DNA of 64,000 nucleotides, taken from positions 6,194,001-6,258,000 of the forward strand of contig NC_013132.1 in assembly GCF_000024005.1 (NCBI RefSeq). The letters are read 5' to 3'. Origin of the DNA: Chitinophaga pinensis DSM 2588 (GTDB lineage Bacteria > Bacteroidota > Bacteroidia > Chitinophagales > Chitinophagaceae). Of the stretch, positions 9,844-18,044 are shown piece by piece; position 1 is the first letter of the stretch, and the number at the start of each line of letters is the position of its first letter. The translations under genes and the position numbers were made by a program. Below the pieces are notes generated by a model, which worked only from the letters and a program-made list of their open reading frames with translations, was not told the origin of the DNA and did not search any database.

Positions 9844-12370
9844 TGATCCAGTTAAATCGTTTTGAAAAAACAGTGCGGTATTTCAGTCCTATGAGCAGCA
9901 ACACAGCTACAATGATCAGCACCCACTCGTGTGGTTCCGGCACGGCTCCTTTATGTTGTATCGCGGCATTCTTCAGATTACCATTACTATCCTTGATATT
10001 AAAACGGTCGTAGTCTGCCTGTGTCTCCAGGACGATCAGACTGGACAAAGGAGTCACAATATGCGCTTCCTGCGCTTCCGCTACCAACGTATCCGCCGTT
10101 TCTCCGCCTGTCAGCAAATGTGGACCCATCGCATGCATAATATGATTATACGCAAATAAACGTTGCAGGTGATCAGGTGCAGTTGTACCGCCTGTTCCCG
10201 CCTGTGCTGTAATCACCATATCAGCCGATTCTATCACAACACGCTGATCATTTTCAATATCCTGCGGGAAACGTTTGCGCTCTAACAATGCCTGTAAATC
10301 GCTCATTTCTCCCTGGTCATAGCGGAAGCTGCGGCATTCTTTTAATGTACGCAGATAGGGCGATAAGGTTCCCCCCAGGTTGAATAACATCACATGATGC
10401 GATGCGCCTAACCATTGCTTCAGCTCAGTTGTAAAGGTGCAATTGCCCAGGTCATCAAAACCCGGTGACTGCATAACGCTTTTTGTGATCAACAGGGATT
10501 TATCGGCATCGGCAATTTTATGGAAAGGAAACAGGCTAAAACGCTGCGCGGATAATTGCTTGTACAATTCATCGCTGTTAGCAGCTGTCATCTCCCGTAA
10601 TTCGGCACCTGCAGCCACCCATACCCGATAGTTGCTCAAAAGCGCGCATACCTTATTGACTTCAGCAGCAGTCCAGGCACTATTGATATCCAGGTAGACC
10701 GCTTTAATATCCGCCTCGCCCAACTCTTTCCTGTAAGGCGCCGCTATATAGGTCACACCTTTATTGCTGAATACCTGATGCGCCAGACCTTCATCTTTCA
10801 GAGACACTTCCCACGATTCACGGTAACCACCGGCATTCACCAGGGTTTGTCGACCCTCACGACTAAACGCCGCTGAGTAATGCAGGTCAGCAGGTACCGT
10901 TTCAAACTGCACATCTACCCGCTCACGGGCACCATTAGCCGAAGGACCCTTAAACGGAACGTTGCGGTATACCAGCTGACCATGCTCCAGCGACAAGGGG
11001 GCTGTAATACCGATCTTGAACTGACGCTCCTCTCCTGCTAATACCGGAAATACACGTACGGCTACCATATTCCCTTCCCGCCAATGCACGACAGAAGGAT
11101 CTCTGCGCTCATAACCTACGATGCTGGTATAGGCGCTATCCGCTTTCGCTTTTGTGGTCAGAATACCCTTCTCTTCTCTGTTATTGATCCAGAGAGAAAG
11201 AGAAGAGACGACAGCACCTTCGGGCAACTGAAATCTGTAAATAGCCTCTTGCTGATTGAAACGGTCTTTCTCTCCTTCATTCTTGACACTGATAGTCTTT
11301 TCCGTATAGCCGAGGCGTAGTGCGGGCCAGATCTGCGTAGCTGTCTGTACATGTGAAGTAACAAGATCTTCATCCGACCAGAGATGCAATTCCTTATCTG
11401 CCTGATGGTCATACAAAGCATCCAGTATATGTGTACGATCCTCCCAGGGAACAAAAACTGTCCCTCCCAGGGTAGCAGCAATCATCACCAGTGGATCATG
11501 TAATACCCGCTCGCTCCGGGATCTCCCAAAAAAGAAGTTGCTTTCTCCCCAGTTGTCCGGTACAGTATAACCCATATCTGACACCAGCACTTTCTGTGCA
11601 ACAGGACCAGATGGGATTTTCGATACAAGATTCACCCATTGAGGCAAACCATTTTCGGAAGTATCAATGACATATTGTTTGTTTATCTCTAATACAGTCA
11701 TGCGCCAGAGCGACGCATAAATCACTATCAGTAATACCGTCGCTCCGATACCGGAGAAGAAGGCGATATCATAGCTACTCCTTTGCTGACGGTTCTTTCT
11801 CCATACGCGGATCGTATATACGCAAAGTAATAAAGGCAGAATCGCATGTAAGGGAATCCCCAGTAAAAAGAAGCCCATCATACCATACAGACTGAAAGGA
11901 AATATATATACCGTCATATACAGGAAACAACAGAAAGACAGGCCCAGCAGAAAGAACATGCATAGTCTGACTAATACCGGCAGGAAGCGCAGATAAGCAA
12001 ATGCCAGGTAGTTTACTGCACAAAGGATAACAGTGGCGGCAAACCAGGAGGCTGATGCCGCGAATACATCAAAATACCTGTTCAGGGAATAAGCACTCAC
12101 CAGGAATATCAGCAGAAACAGGATCATCAGGGGTAATCCGTCTCTTTTCTTTTTTAAACGCCCGCTGATCAGCAGTGCAATAAAATAGGTACAGGTAAAG
12201 AAATAGTTGGCAAAGAACCAGCCGATATATTCGTCTTCTCCTTTCGGCGGTATCACCTCACCGATACAAAAAAAGATCAGTGTCAGTACCAGTACAAATA
12301 TTCCGAAATTGTACATATTGTCCTTTAACCGTGTTTCAAGAATTCTCAGAGGTATGGATCGTCCTTTCAT
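9836..12370 (-). CDS. XrtN-system VIT domain protein (exosortase target)
   Basis: The 844-residue product has many hydrophobic segments in its first 240 residues. Next comes a VIT-type domain (about 340-490, around FQLPEGAVVSSLSLWINN and VAVRVFPVLAGEERQFKI). A long soluble part follows. The C-terminus is tripartite: the PEP motif in VPEPHEW, a hydrophobic stretch (VLIIVAVLLLIGL), then basic KYRTVFSKR. That end is the sorting signal for the adjacent exosortase. VIT domains are found with von Willebrand-like modules in secreted proteins; the true role of this family is not known. I prefer ATG 12370 (MKGRSIPLR) over the in-frame ATG at 12394, because the latter falls inside a palindrome likely to be an operator. 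Confidence 0.87.
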   Translation of the reverse strand: MKGRSIPLRILETRLKDNMYNFGIFVLVLTLIFFCIGEVIPPKGEDEYIGWFFANYFFTCTYFIALLISGRLKKKRDGLPLMILFLLIFLVSAYSLNRYFDVFAASASWFAATVILCAVNYLAFAYLRFLPVLVRLCMFFLLGLSFCCFLYMTVYIFPFSLYGMMGFFLLGIPLHAILPLLLCVYTIRVWRKNRQQRSSYDIAFFSGIGATVLLIVIYASLWRMTVLEINKQYVIDTSENGLPQWVNLVSKIPSGPVAQKVLVSDMGYTVPDNWGESNFFFGRSRSERVLHDPLVMIAATLGGTVFVPWEDRTHILDALYDHQADKELHLWSDEDLVTSHVQTATQIWPALRLGYTEKTISVKNEGEKDRFNQQEAIYRFQLPEGAVVSSLSLWINNREEKGILTTKAKADSAYTSIVGYERRDPSVVHWREGNMVAVRVFPVLAGEERQFKIGITAPLSLEHGQLVYRNVPFKGPSANGARERVDVQFETVPADLHYSAAFSREGRQTLVNAGGYRESWEVSLKDEGLAHQVFSNKGVTYIAAPYRKELGEADIKAVYLDINSAWTAAEVNKVCALLSNYRVWVAAGAELREMTAANSDELYKQLSAQRFSLFPFHKIADADKSLLITKSVMQSPGFDDLGNCTFTTELKQWLGASHHVMLFNLGGTLSPYLRTLKECRSFRYDQGEMSDLQALLERKRFPQDIENDQRVVIESADMVITAQAGTGGTTAPDHLQRLFAYNHIMHAMGPHLLTGGETADTLVAEAQEAHIVTPLSSLIVLETQADYDRFNIKDSNGNLKNAAIQHKGAVPEPHEWVLIIVAVLLLIGLKYRTVFSKRFNWING

Positions 12371-12380
12371 AATATAAAGC

Positions 12381-12462
12381 ACTTTGAAATACAAAGAAGA
12401 TTTATCTAAAAAAAGCCCGGTAGGGCATTATGTGATTTTACACTCACTTTGAAACACAAAGT
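12381..12462 (-). promoter_or_regulatory. Twin inverted repeats upstream of the exosortase operon
   Basis: Two near-identical imperfect palindromes, CTTTGAAATACAAAG (12382-12396) and CTTTGAAACACAAAG (12447-12461), lie 65 bases apart centre to centre, just before the VIT-protein gene. Between them, on the minus strand, a small hairpin GCCC-TACC-GGGC (12426-12415) is followed by seven T (12414-12408). This could be a weak attenuator in the leader. The duplicated palindrome is strong evidence for a binding site of a dimeric regulator; which one is unknown. Confidence 0.6.
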
Positions 12463-12519
12463 AAGTAAAAGAAATTGATCCGTGCAAATTCCAATTCAAA
12501 AAAAAGTCCTATCTTCTGA

Positions 12520-12553
12520 TTTGCCATATAACACCCCCATGGTATAATATTTG
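12520..12553 (+). promoter_or_regulatory. Candidate promoter of the ergothioneine cluster
   Basis: TTTG (12520-12523), 22 bases, then AATATTTG (12546-12553) matches the Bacteroidota promoter form with one mismatch in TAnnTTTG. It lies about 35 bases before the DUF427 gene, the first gene of the same-strand cluster reaching to 19037. Confidence 0.45.
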
Positions 12554-12587
12554 GGCCTGTAATCATAACACATTAAACGACAACACG

Positions 12588-12869
12588 ATGAAAGCAATCT
12601 GGCACAATGAGGTTATTGCGGAAAGCGACAAAACGGTGGTAGTCGAAAACAATCATTACTTTCCTCCGGCATCGGTAAAACTGGGATTGCTGAATCCTTC
12701 AAACACACATACAAATTGTGCCTGGAAAGGAGAAGCTTCTTATTACGATGTCAATATCAAAGGTAAAGTCAACCACGATGCAGCCTGGTTCTACCCTGCG
12801 CCAAAGCAGGCGGCAGAAAACATCAAAGGCTATATCGCGTTCTGGAAGGGAGTAGAAGTCGTAGAATAA
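12588..12869 (+). CDS. DUF427 domain protein
   Basis: This 93-residue protein matches the DUF427 family over its whole length: MKAIWHNEVIAES at the start, ENNHYFPP, the NTHTNCAWKGEASYYDV core with the conserved Cys and Trp, and AAWFYPAP near the end. The family is a compact beta fold of unknown biochemical role. It is the first gene of a same-strand run with a disulfide oxidoreductase (26 bases downstream), a transporter and ergothioneine genes. Its link to thiol metabolism is by position only. Confidence 0.88.
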   Translation: MKAIWHNEVIAESDKTVVVENNHYFPPASVKLGLLNPSNTHTNCAWKGEASYYDVNIKGKVNHDAAWFYPAPKQAAENIKGYIAFWKGVEVVE

Positions 12870-12895
12870 GCATAAGTAAACGCAAAAGCTGAGTT

Positions 12896-14278
12896 ATGAG
12901 AAAATTTGATGCAATTGTCATTGGCTCCGGCCAAGGTGGTGTTCCTTTGGCTAAAAAGCTGGCTAAAGCCGGCTGGCAGACAGCCATCGTAGAGAAAAGA
13001 TGGATCGGCGGTACCTGTATCAATGACGGCTGTACGCCAACCAAATCAATGATTGCCTGCGGCGCTGCTGCCCATGTCATTGCAAACAGTCAGGAATGGG
13101 GTATCACCGTCAGCGATTTTAAAGTAGATCTTGAAAAGATTGTCCAGCGAAAAAACAAAGTAGTGGAATCCTTCCGTGGAGGTGCTACCAAGGGAATGGA
13201 AAAAACAGAAGGTTTGTCCATTATATACGGAGAAGCCGTATTCACCGGGGAGAAAACACTGAATGTGATCCTGAAGGATGGCGGAGAAGAAGCAATCACC
13301 GCCCCCCACATATTCATCAATACCGGTACCCTTCCCAAAATCCCCCCTGTTCCCGGTCTCGATACGATAAAATACCTGACCAATACCAGCATCATGGAGC
13401 TCACCAAACTGCCCTCCCATCTCGTGATCATGGGCAGCGGATATATCGGCCTGGAATTCGGTCAGTTATTCCGCAGATTGGGGAGTCAGGTAACGATTAT
13501 TGATAGAGGCAAACAACTCTTAAAGCATGAAGATGAAGATGTTGCAGCCGCGGTAAAAAAAGTAATGGAAACTTCCGGCGTCACCATGCATACCGGTGCA
13601 AATGTGCAGAAAGTAGAACAGATCGGCGATACCATCCGACTGCAGTTCACCGCCAACGGAGAAAACCTTACCATCACCGGCTCTCACCTGCTCGTAGCCA
13701 TCGGACGTACCCCACAATCTACCTCTCTGCAGCCTGAAAAAGCAGGACTTGCATTAGATGACAAAGGTTACTTTAAAGTGAACGATCAGCTGGAAACCAA
13801 TGTATCGGGTATCTATGTATTGGGCGACGTAAAAGGCGGTCCCGAATTCACCCACATTTCATACAACGATTACCTCGTTTTGTACAAGAGATTGGTCAAT
13901 AAAGAAGATACATCTATTAAAGATAGACCCGTACCTTACTGCATGTTTACCGACCCTCAGTTAGGACGTATCGGACTGACTGAAAAAGCGGCAAAAGAAG
14001 CAGGATACGATGTGAAAGTTGCCTGCCTCGATATGACGCGGGTAGCCAGGGCCATAGAGACAGGTAACACACAGGGATTTATGAAAGCTGTTATTAATGC
14101 TAACGACGATAAATTACTGGGAGTTGCTATCTTGGGCCCCGAAGGAGGGGAAGTGATGTCGGTAATGCAGATGGCAATGCTCGGAGGTATCACAGCTAAA
14201 CAACTGAGAGAAATGATATTCGCGCATCCACTGTACTCAGAATCAATTAATAACCTCTTTATGACATTGGAAAAATAA
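12896..14278 (+). CDS. FAD-dependent pyridine nucleotide-disulfide oxidoreductase (mercuric reductase-like)
   Basis: The 460-residue protein has the full class I disulfide reductase plan. It starts with FAD-binding DAIVIGSGQGGVPLA (5-19). The redox-active pair is C41 and C46 in GGTCINDGCTPTK. An NAD(P)H motif follows in MGSGYIGLEFG, then the second FAD motif in GIYVLGDVKGG. The C-terminal dimer domain ends in FAHPLYSESINN, carrying the His-Glu acid-base pair. It lacks the heavy-metal domain and the C-terminal Cys pair of true mercuric reductase, so mercury reduction is unlikely. Its place 26 bases after the DUF427 gene and 43 bases before the transporter suggests a low-molecular-weight disulfide as substrate, possibly ergothioneine disulfide. 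That substrate is inference. Confidence 0.85.
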   Translation: MRKFDAIVIGSGQGGVPLAKKLAKAGWQTAIVEKRWIGGTCINDGCTPTKSMIACGAAAHVIANSQEWGITVSDFKVDLEKIVQRKNKVVESFRGGATKGMEKTEGLSIIYGEAVFTGEKTLNVILKDGGEEAITAPHIFINTGTLPKIPPVPGLDTIKYLTNTSIMELTKLPSHLVIMGSGYIGLEFGQLFRRLGSQVTIIDRGKQLLKHEDEDVAAAVKKVMETSGVTMHTGANVQKVEQIGDTIRLQFTANGENLTITGSHLLVAIGRTPQSTSLQPEKAGLALDDKGYFKVNDQLETNVSGIYVLGDVKGGPEFTHISYNDYLVLYKRLVNKEDTSIKDRPVPYCMFTDPQLGRIGLTEKAAKEAGYDVKVACLDMTRVARAIETGNTQGFMKAVINANDDKLLGVAILGPEGGEVMSVMQMAMLGGITAKQLREMIFAHPLYSESINNLFMTLEK

Positions 14279-14282
14279 CCTT

Positions 14283-14305
14283 GCACAATGTGCGGATTAA
14301 AATCC
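14283..14305. promoter_or_regulatory. Two adjacent small palindromes before the ABC ATPase gene
   Basis: GCAC-AAT-GTGC (14283-14293) and GGATT-AA-AATCC (14294-14305) fill most of the 43-base gap between the oxidoreductase and ABC ATPase genes. They may be a processing or weak regulatory site; no promoter boxes are visible. Confidence 0.25.
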
Positions 14306-14321
14306 TCAATGAATCCCGGCC

Positions 14322-15308
14322 ATGATAAAGCTTGAACGTGTCAACAAATCTTTTCAGAACGGCAAGCCTGCTGTCAGTGATGTGTCTTTCGAGGTCAATA
14401 CAGGAGAAACCCTCGTACTGCTGGGTACCAGCGGAAGCGGGAAGACCACTACCCTACGCATGATCAACAGACTCATAGCACCCGATAGCGGAAAAATATA
14501 TGTGAATGGAGAGGCAGTGACCAACCAGGAGACCACTTCACTTCGTCGTAATATCGGCTATGTCTTGCAGGATAATGGATTGTTTCCGCACTACACGGTC
14601 GCAGAAAATATCGGTATTGTCCCCTCTTTACTCAAATGGGATAAAAAACGCATAGAAGAAAGGACCCGTACACTGATGGAAAAATTGCATCTCCCTCCCA
14701 CCGAGTATTATCATGCTTATCCGCAACAACTCAGCGGCGGACAACAGCAACGTGTCGGACTTGCCCGTGCCCTCGCAGCAGATCCCCCGGTATTACTGAT
14801 GGATGAACCTTTTGGTGCACTGGATCCCGTAACGAGAGCCAGTGTCAGAAAAGAATTCCGCTCACTTGACGAGATCAGCAATAAAACCGTCATCATGGTC
14901 ACACACGATGTACAGGAAGCCTTTCAACTGGGCGACCGTATCTGCCTCATGGATAAAGGAACCATTCAGCAGACCGGCACGCCGGCCGAACTACTGTTCG
15001 CTCCCGCCAATGATTTTGTTATACACTTTTTCCAGGAGCAACGTCTGCTGCTGGAATTGAATGCAGTGAAACTGTCAGATATCCGCACGTTACTGCCGAC
15101 AGACCATGTGACGGAAAAAGGTTCGCCTATATTACCGGAAGACGCCTCCTGCTGGGATGCCTTAGAGCAGATGACCACGCTCTCCAAACCCGTGTATTAT
15201 TCTTTTGATGGCAAGCTCATTCGCATAGACAGCGCCGCGTTGATGCAGGCATTTACACAATACAAGCAAACTATCAGCAGCAATGGAAGATCAACCCGGC
15301 TTTCCTGA
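14322..15308 (+). CDS. ABC transporter ATP-binding protein, likely EgtV-type (OpuCA/ProV family)
   Basis: The 328-residue protein has Walker A GTSGSGKTT (35-43), Q-loop GYVLQDNGLFPHYT, signature LSGGQQQR and Walker B LLMDEPFGALD followed by the switch His in MVTHDVQEAF. The spacing and sequence fit the quaternary-amine (OpuCA/ProV) group. The tail after residue 240 is too short for two complete CBS domains, which osmoregulated members often carry. The gene overlaps the permease/binding-protein fusion by 26 bases, a sign of tight co-translation. In most databases it would be called a glycine betaine ATPase. Its linkage to egtB and egtD makes ergothioneine import, as by EgtV, the better guess. 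Confidence 0.88.
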   Translation: MIKLERVNKSFQNGKPAVSDVSFEVNTGETLVLLGTSGSGKTTTLRMINRLIAPDSGKIYVNGEAVTNQETTSLRRNIGYVLQDNGLFPHYTVAENIGIVPSLLKWDKKRIEERTRTLMEKLHLPPTEYYHAYPQQLSGGQQQRVGLARALAADPPVLLMDEPFGALDPVTRASVRKEFRSLDEISNKTVIMVTHDVQEAFQLGDRICLMDKGTIQQTGTPAELLFAPANDFVIHFFQEQRLLLELNAVKLSDIRTLLPTDHVTEKGSPILPEDASCWDALEQMTTLSKPVYYSFDGKLIRIDSAALMQAFTQYKQTISSNGRSTRLS

Positions 15309-16851
15309 ATTTGTGCAACAACAGGCCGGCAAACTACTGGAACAAACGTTGCAACATATCGGGCTAACATTTATTTCTTTACTGATCGCAGTCGTCATCG
15401 GTGTACCGCTGGGCATACTGATCACCCGTAAAAAAAAGCTGGCAGGCGCCATATTAGGCATTGCCGGCGTTTTACAGACCATACCCAGTATCGCCTTACT
15501 CGGTTTCATGATCCCCCTGCTGGGCATCGGCGCCAAACCGGCGATTGTAGCACTCTTTCTGTATGCACTCCTGCCTATTATCAGAAATACCTATACGGGT
15601 ATCCTGCAGGTAGATCCTACCGTTATTGATGCCGCAACAGGTATGGGTATGAGTCAGCAGCAACTGCTGTTAAAAGTACAACTGCCACTGGCCATGCCGG
15701 TAATACTGGCAGGCATCCGAACGGCAACGGTAATCAATGTTGGCGTCGCTACCCTGGCCGCCTATATCGCAGCAGGTGGTTTAGGTGAATTCATTTTTGG
15801 CGGTATCGCACTCAATAATACCAACATGATACTGGCAGGCGCTATTCCGGCTGCCTTATTGGCCATATTGTTTGATGCAGGTGTGGCACGACTGCAAAAA
15901 CTACGGATGCGAAGCGTCAAAACGGCATTGTATATCTTACCTTTTTTGTTGCTTATCTTATCGTCTTTTTACCTGCTTCCAGCCGCATATGGCAGTAGCC
16001 TCGTAGCCGGATTTACACCAGAATTTATGGGGCGTAAAGATGGAAATCTGGGCTTAAAACAGGTATACGGACTGAATATGCGCACAGTCGTGATCAGCGA
16101 TATGATCATGTATAAAGCGGCTTACGAGAAAACCCTGGACGTCATCAGCGGCAGCAGTACAGATGGCAGGGTCAAGGCTTTTGACCTGCAGGTGCTGGAA
16201 GATGATAAACATATCTTTCCCCCCTACTACGCAGCGCCCATCGCACGGCAGGCCACACTCGATAAGTATCCTGAACTCGCGCCCGCACTAAATAAACTAT
16301 CTGGTATAATTAATGATAGTGTAATGACTGAACTGAACTACAGGGTAGATCACCTGAAACAGGATCCCGCACTTGTAGCCAGTGATTTTTTAAAAGCTAA
16401 AGGATTATTACAGCCAGCCAGAAAAGGTGCTAAAGGAACAGTTGTCATCGGTGCTAAAATATTCGGGGACGGCTACATTCTTGCCAATATGTATAAACTG
16501 CTGGTGAACGGGTATACTGACCTGGAAGCAGTCACAAAAACCGGCCTGGGAGGTACTAAAATCTGTTTTGATGCACTCACCAGTGGACAGATAGATCTTT
16601 ACCCCGAATATACGGGTACCGGTTTACTGGTCATTTTACAGACAGATAAAGCTGTTATCGACTCCCTGATTGCGGACAAACAAAAAGTATATGACTACGT
16701 TTCACAGGCGTTTATACAACAGTACCAGATCAGATGGTTACCTCCTATTGGCTTCAACAACACATATGCATTAATGATGCGCAAACAGCAGGCAGCTGAG
16801 CTGCATATCACATCTATATCAGATCTAAAGGAATATTTACAGCATCACTAA
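15283..16851 (+). CDS. Fused ABC permease and substrate-binding protein, EgtU-like, with permuted binding domain
   Basis: Residues 1-205 of 522 are a permease domain with the conserved loop EAA-like region DAATGMGMSQQQLLLKVQLP (115-134). A last hydrophobic segment (215-235) leads outside to an OpuAC-type binding domain. In usual relatives the binding domain begins with a 'vvIGsK...LGGT..cf.AL.sG.IDLYPEYTGT' half and ends with a 'F..R.DG..GL...YGL...LeDDK..FPPY' half. Here the order is reversed: 240-377 holds FMGRKDGNLGLKQVYGL, STDGRVKAFDLQVLEDDK and FPPYYAAP, and 384-522 holds VVIGAKIFGDGYILANMYKL, GLGGTKICFDAL, IDLYPEYTGTG and GFNNTYAL. The frame is intact, so this is a circular permutation and not a break. 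Only 12 bases separate it from egtB. Confidence 0.88.
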   Translation: MEDQPGFPEFVQQQAGKLLEQTLQHIGLTFISLLIAVVIGVPLGILITRKKKLAGAILGIAGVLQTIPSIALLGFMIPLLGIGAKPAIVALFLYALLPIIRNTYTGILQVDPTVIDAATGMGMSQQQLLLKVQLPLAMPVILAGIRTATVINVGVATLAAYIAAGGLGEFIFGGIALNNTNMILAGAIPAALLAILFDAGVARLQKLRMRSVKTALYILPFLLLILSSFYLLPAAYGSSLVAGFTPEFMGRKDGNLGLKQVYGLNMRTVVISDMIMYKAAYEKTLDVISGSSTDGRVKAFDLQVLEDDKHIFPPYYAAPIARQATLDKYPELAPALNKLSGIINDSVMTELNYRVDHLKQDPALVASDFLKAKGLLQPARKGAKGTVVIGAKIFGDGYILANMYKLLVNGYTDLEAVTKTGLGGTKICFDALTSGQIDLYPEYTGTGLLVILQTDKAVIDSLIADKQKVYDYVSQAFIQQYQIRWLPPIGFNNTYALMMRKQQAAELHITSISDLKEYLQHH

Positions 16852-16863
16852 CCACGAAGGTAT

Positions 16864-18015
16864 ATGCAATTGAAAAATGATTTTAACACCGTGCGGAAAA
16901 GGTCCATGCATATCTGCGCACCCCTGAAAACAGAGGACTATGTGGTTCAGCCGGTCGTTGATGTGAGTCCGCCGAAATGGCATCTCGGACACACGACCTG
17001 GTTCTTCGAAACTTTTCTGCTGAAGCCGCATTTTCCGGGTTACAAAGAATTTGATCCGAACTATAATTTCGTATTCAACAGTTACTATGAAACAGTAGGC
17101 GCCCGCGTGATACGCACAGACAGAGGCAACCTAAGCCGCCCCGCTGTGGAAGACGTTATGCGCTATCGTGAGCATGTCGACAAAGCCATGCAGGCATTCC
17201 TGGATACACCATTGTCTGACGAACTGAAAACACTGGTTGTACTCGGCCTCAATCACGAGGAACAACACCAGGAACTACTGTATACGGACATTAAGTTCAT
17301 CCTGGGGCACAACCCGCTGATGCCCGCCTATTCTGATACGCTGGTCGATAACTACATCGCGCCCGCTACAGAAAAACCATTCGTGGAAATGGAAGCAGGC
17401 CTCTATGACATCGGTTATAAAGGCGACGGTTTCTGTTTTGATAATGAACTGGGCAGACATACCGTCTATCTCCAGCAATATAGCATTGCCTCCCAACCGG
17501 TGACCAACGGAGAATACCTGGAATTCATGGAAGCAGGCGGCTATACAGACTTCCGTCACTGGCACGCAGAAGGCTGGGACTGGGTAAAGAAAAATGAAGT
17601 AAAAGCGCCGCTTTACTGGCATCATGTGGATGGCAAATGGCAACATTATAACTGGCAGGGACTCCAGCCAATAAATGAAAATGAGCCTGTTTGTCACATC
17701 AGCTATTATGAAGCCACCGCTTATGCCGCATGGAAAGGTTTCCGGCTGCCAACCGAATTTGAATGGGAAGCAGCATCGGCACAATTTTCCTGGGGACAAA
17801 GATGGGAATGGACGGAAAGTGCATACCTCCCTTATCCAGGCTTTGTAAAAGCTCCCGGCGCCATTGGCGAATACAACGGCAAATTCATGGTCAGTCAGAT
17901 GGTATTGCGTGGTGGTTCGGAAGTAACGCCTCCCAATCATAGCCGCGATACCTACCGGAACTTCTTCCATCCTTCATTGAGATGGCAGTTTACCGGCATC
18001 AGACTGGCAAAATAA
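16864..18015 (+). CDS. egtB: Ergothioneine biosynthesis sulfoxide synthase EgtB
   Basis: EgtB is a non-haem iron enzyme that joins oxygen, hercynine and a thiol (cysteine or gamma-glutamylcysteine) to form a sulfoxide on the way to ergothioneine. The 383-residue protein has the expected DinB-like helical domain followed by a formylglycine-generating-enzyme-like domain (from about 175, with FRLPTEFEWEAA and LRGGS). The three iron-binding His are H43 in HLGHTTW, H131 and H135 in LNHEEQHQ, matching the HX3HXE pattern. It lies 12 bases behind the transporter fusion and 29 before egtD. It is somewhat short for the family, close to cysteine-using forms. Neither egtA nor egtC is present here, which fits direct use of cysteine. 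Confidence 0.93.
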   Translation: MQLKNDFNTVRKRSMHICAPLKTEDYVVQPVVDVSPPKWHLGHTTWFFETFLLKPHFPGYKEFDPNYNFVFNSYYETVGARVIRTDRGNLSRPAVEDVMRYREHVDKAMQAFLDTPLSDELKTLVVLGLNHEEQHQELLYTDIKFILGHNPLMPAYSDTLVDNYIAPATEKPFVEMEAGLYDIGYKGDGFCFDNELGRHTVYLQQYSIASQPVTNGEYLEFMEAGGYTDFRHWHAEGWDWVKKNEVKAPLYWHHVDGKWQHYNWQGLQPINENEPVCHISYYEATAYAAWKGFRLPTEFEWEAASAQFSWGQRWEWTESAYLPYPGFVKAPGAIGEYNGKFMVSQMVLRGGSEVTPPNHSRDTYRNFFHPSLRWQFTGIRLAK

Positions 18016-18044
18016 TTTAATCTCATTACTCTAATCATAACATT

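Noticed and set aside
12896..14278. Annotation as true mercuric reductase
   Set aside because: No heavy-metal domain, no C-terminal Cys pair and no mer genes nearby.
15990..16450. Possible frameshift or gene break between permease and binding domain
   Set aside because: The frame is continuous and every motif of both halves is intact; the odd order is explained by permutation.
14322..16851. Plain annotation as an osmoprotectant glycine betaine transporter
   Set aside because: Not excluded, but the operon with egtB/egtD, the fused layout and the lack of complete CBS domains make ergothioneine or a related betaine the better guess.
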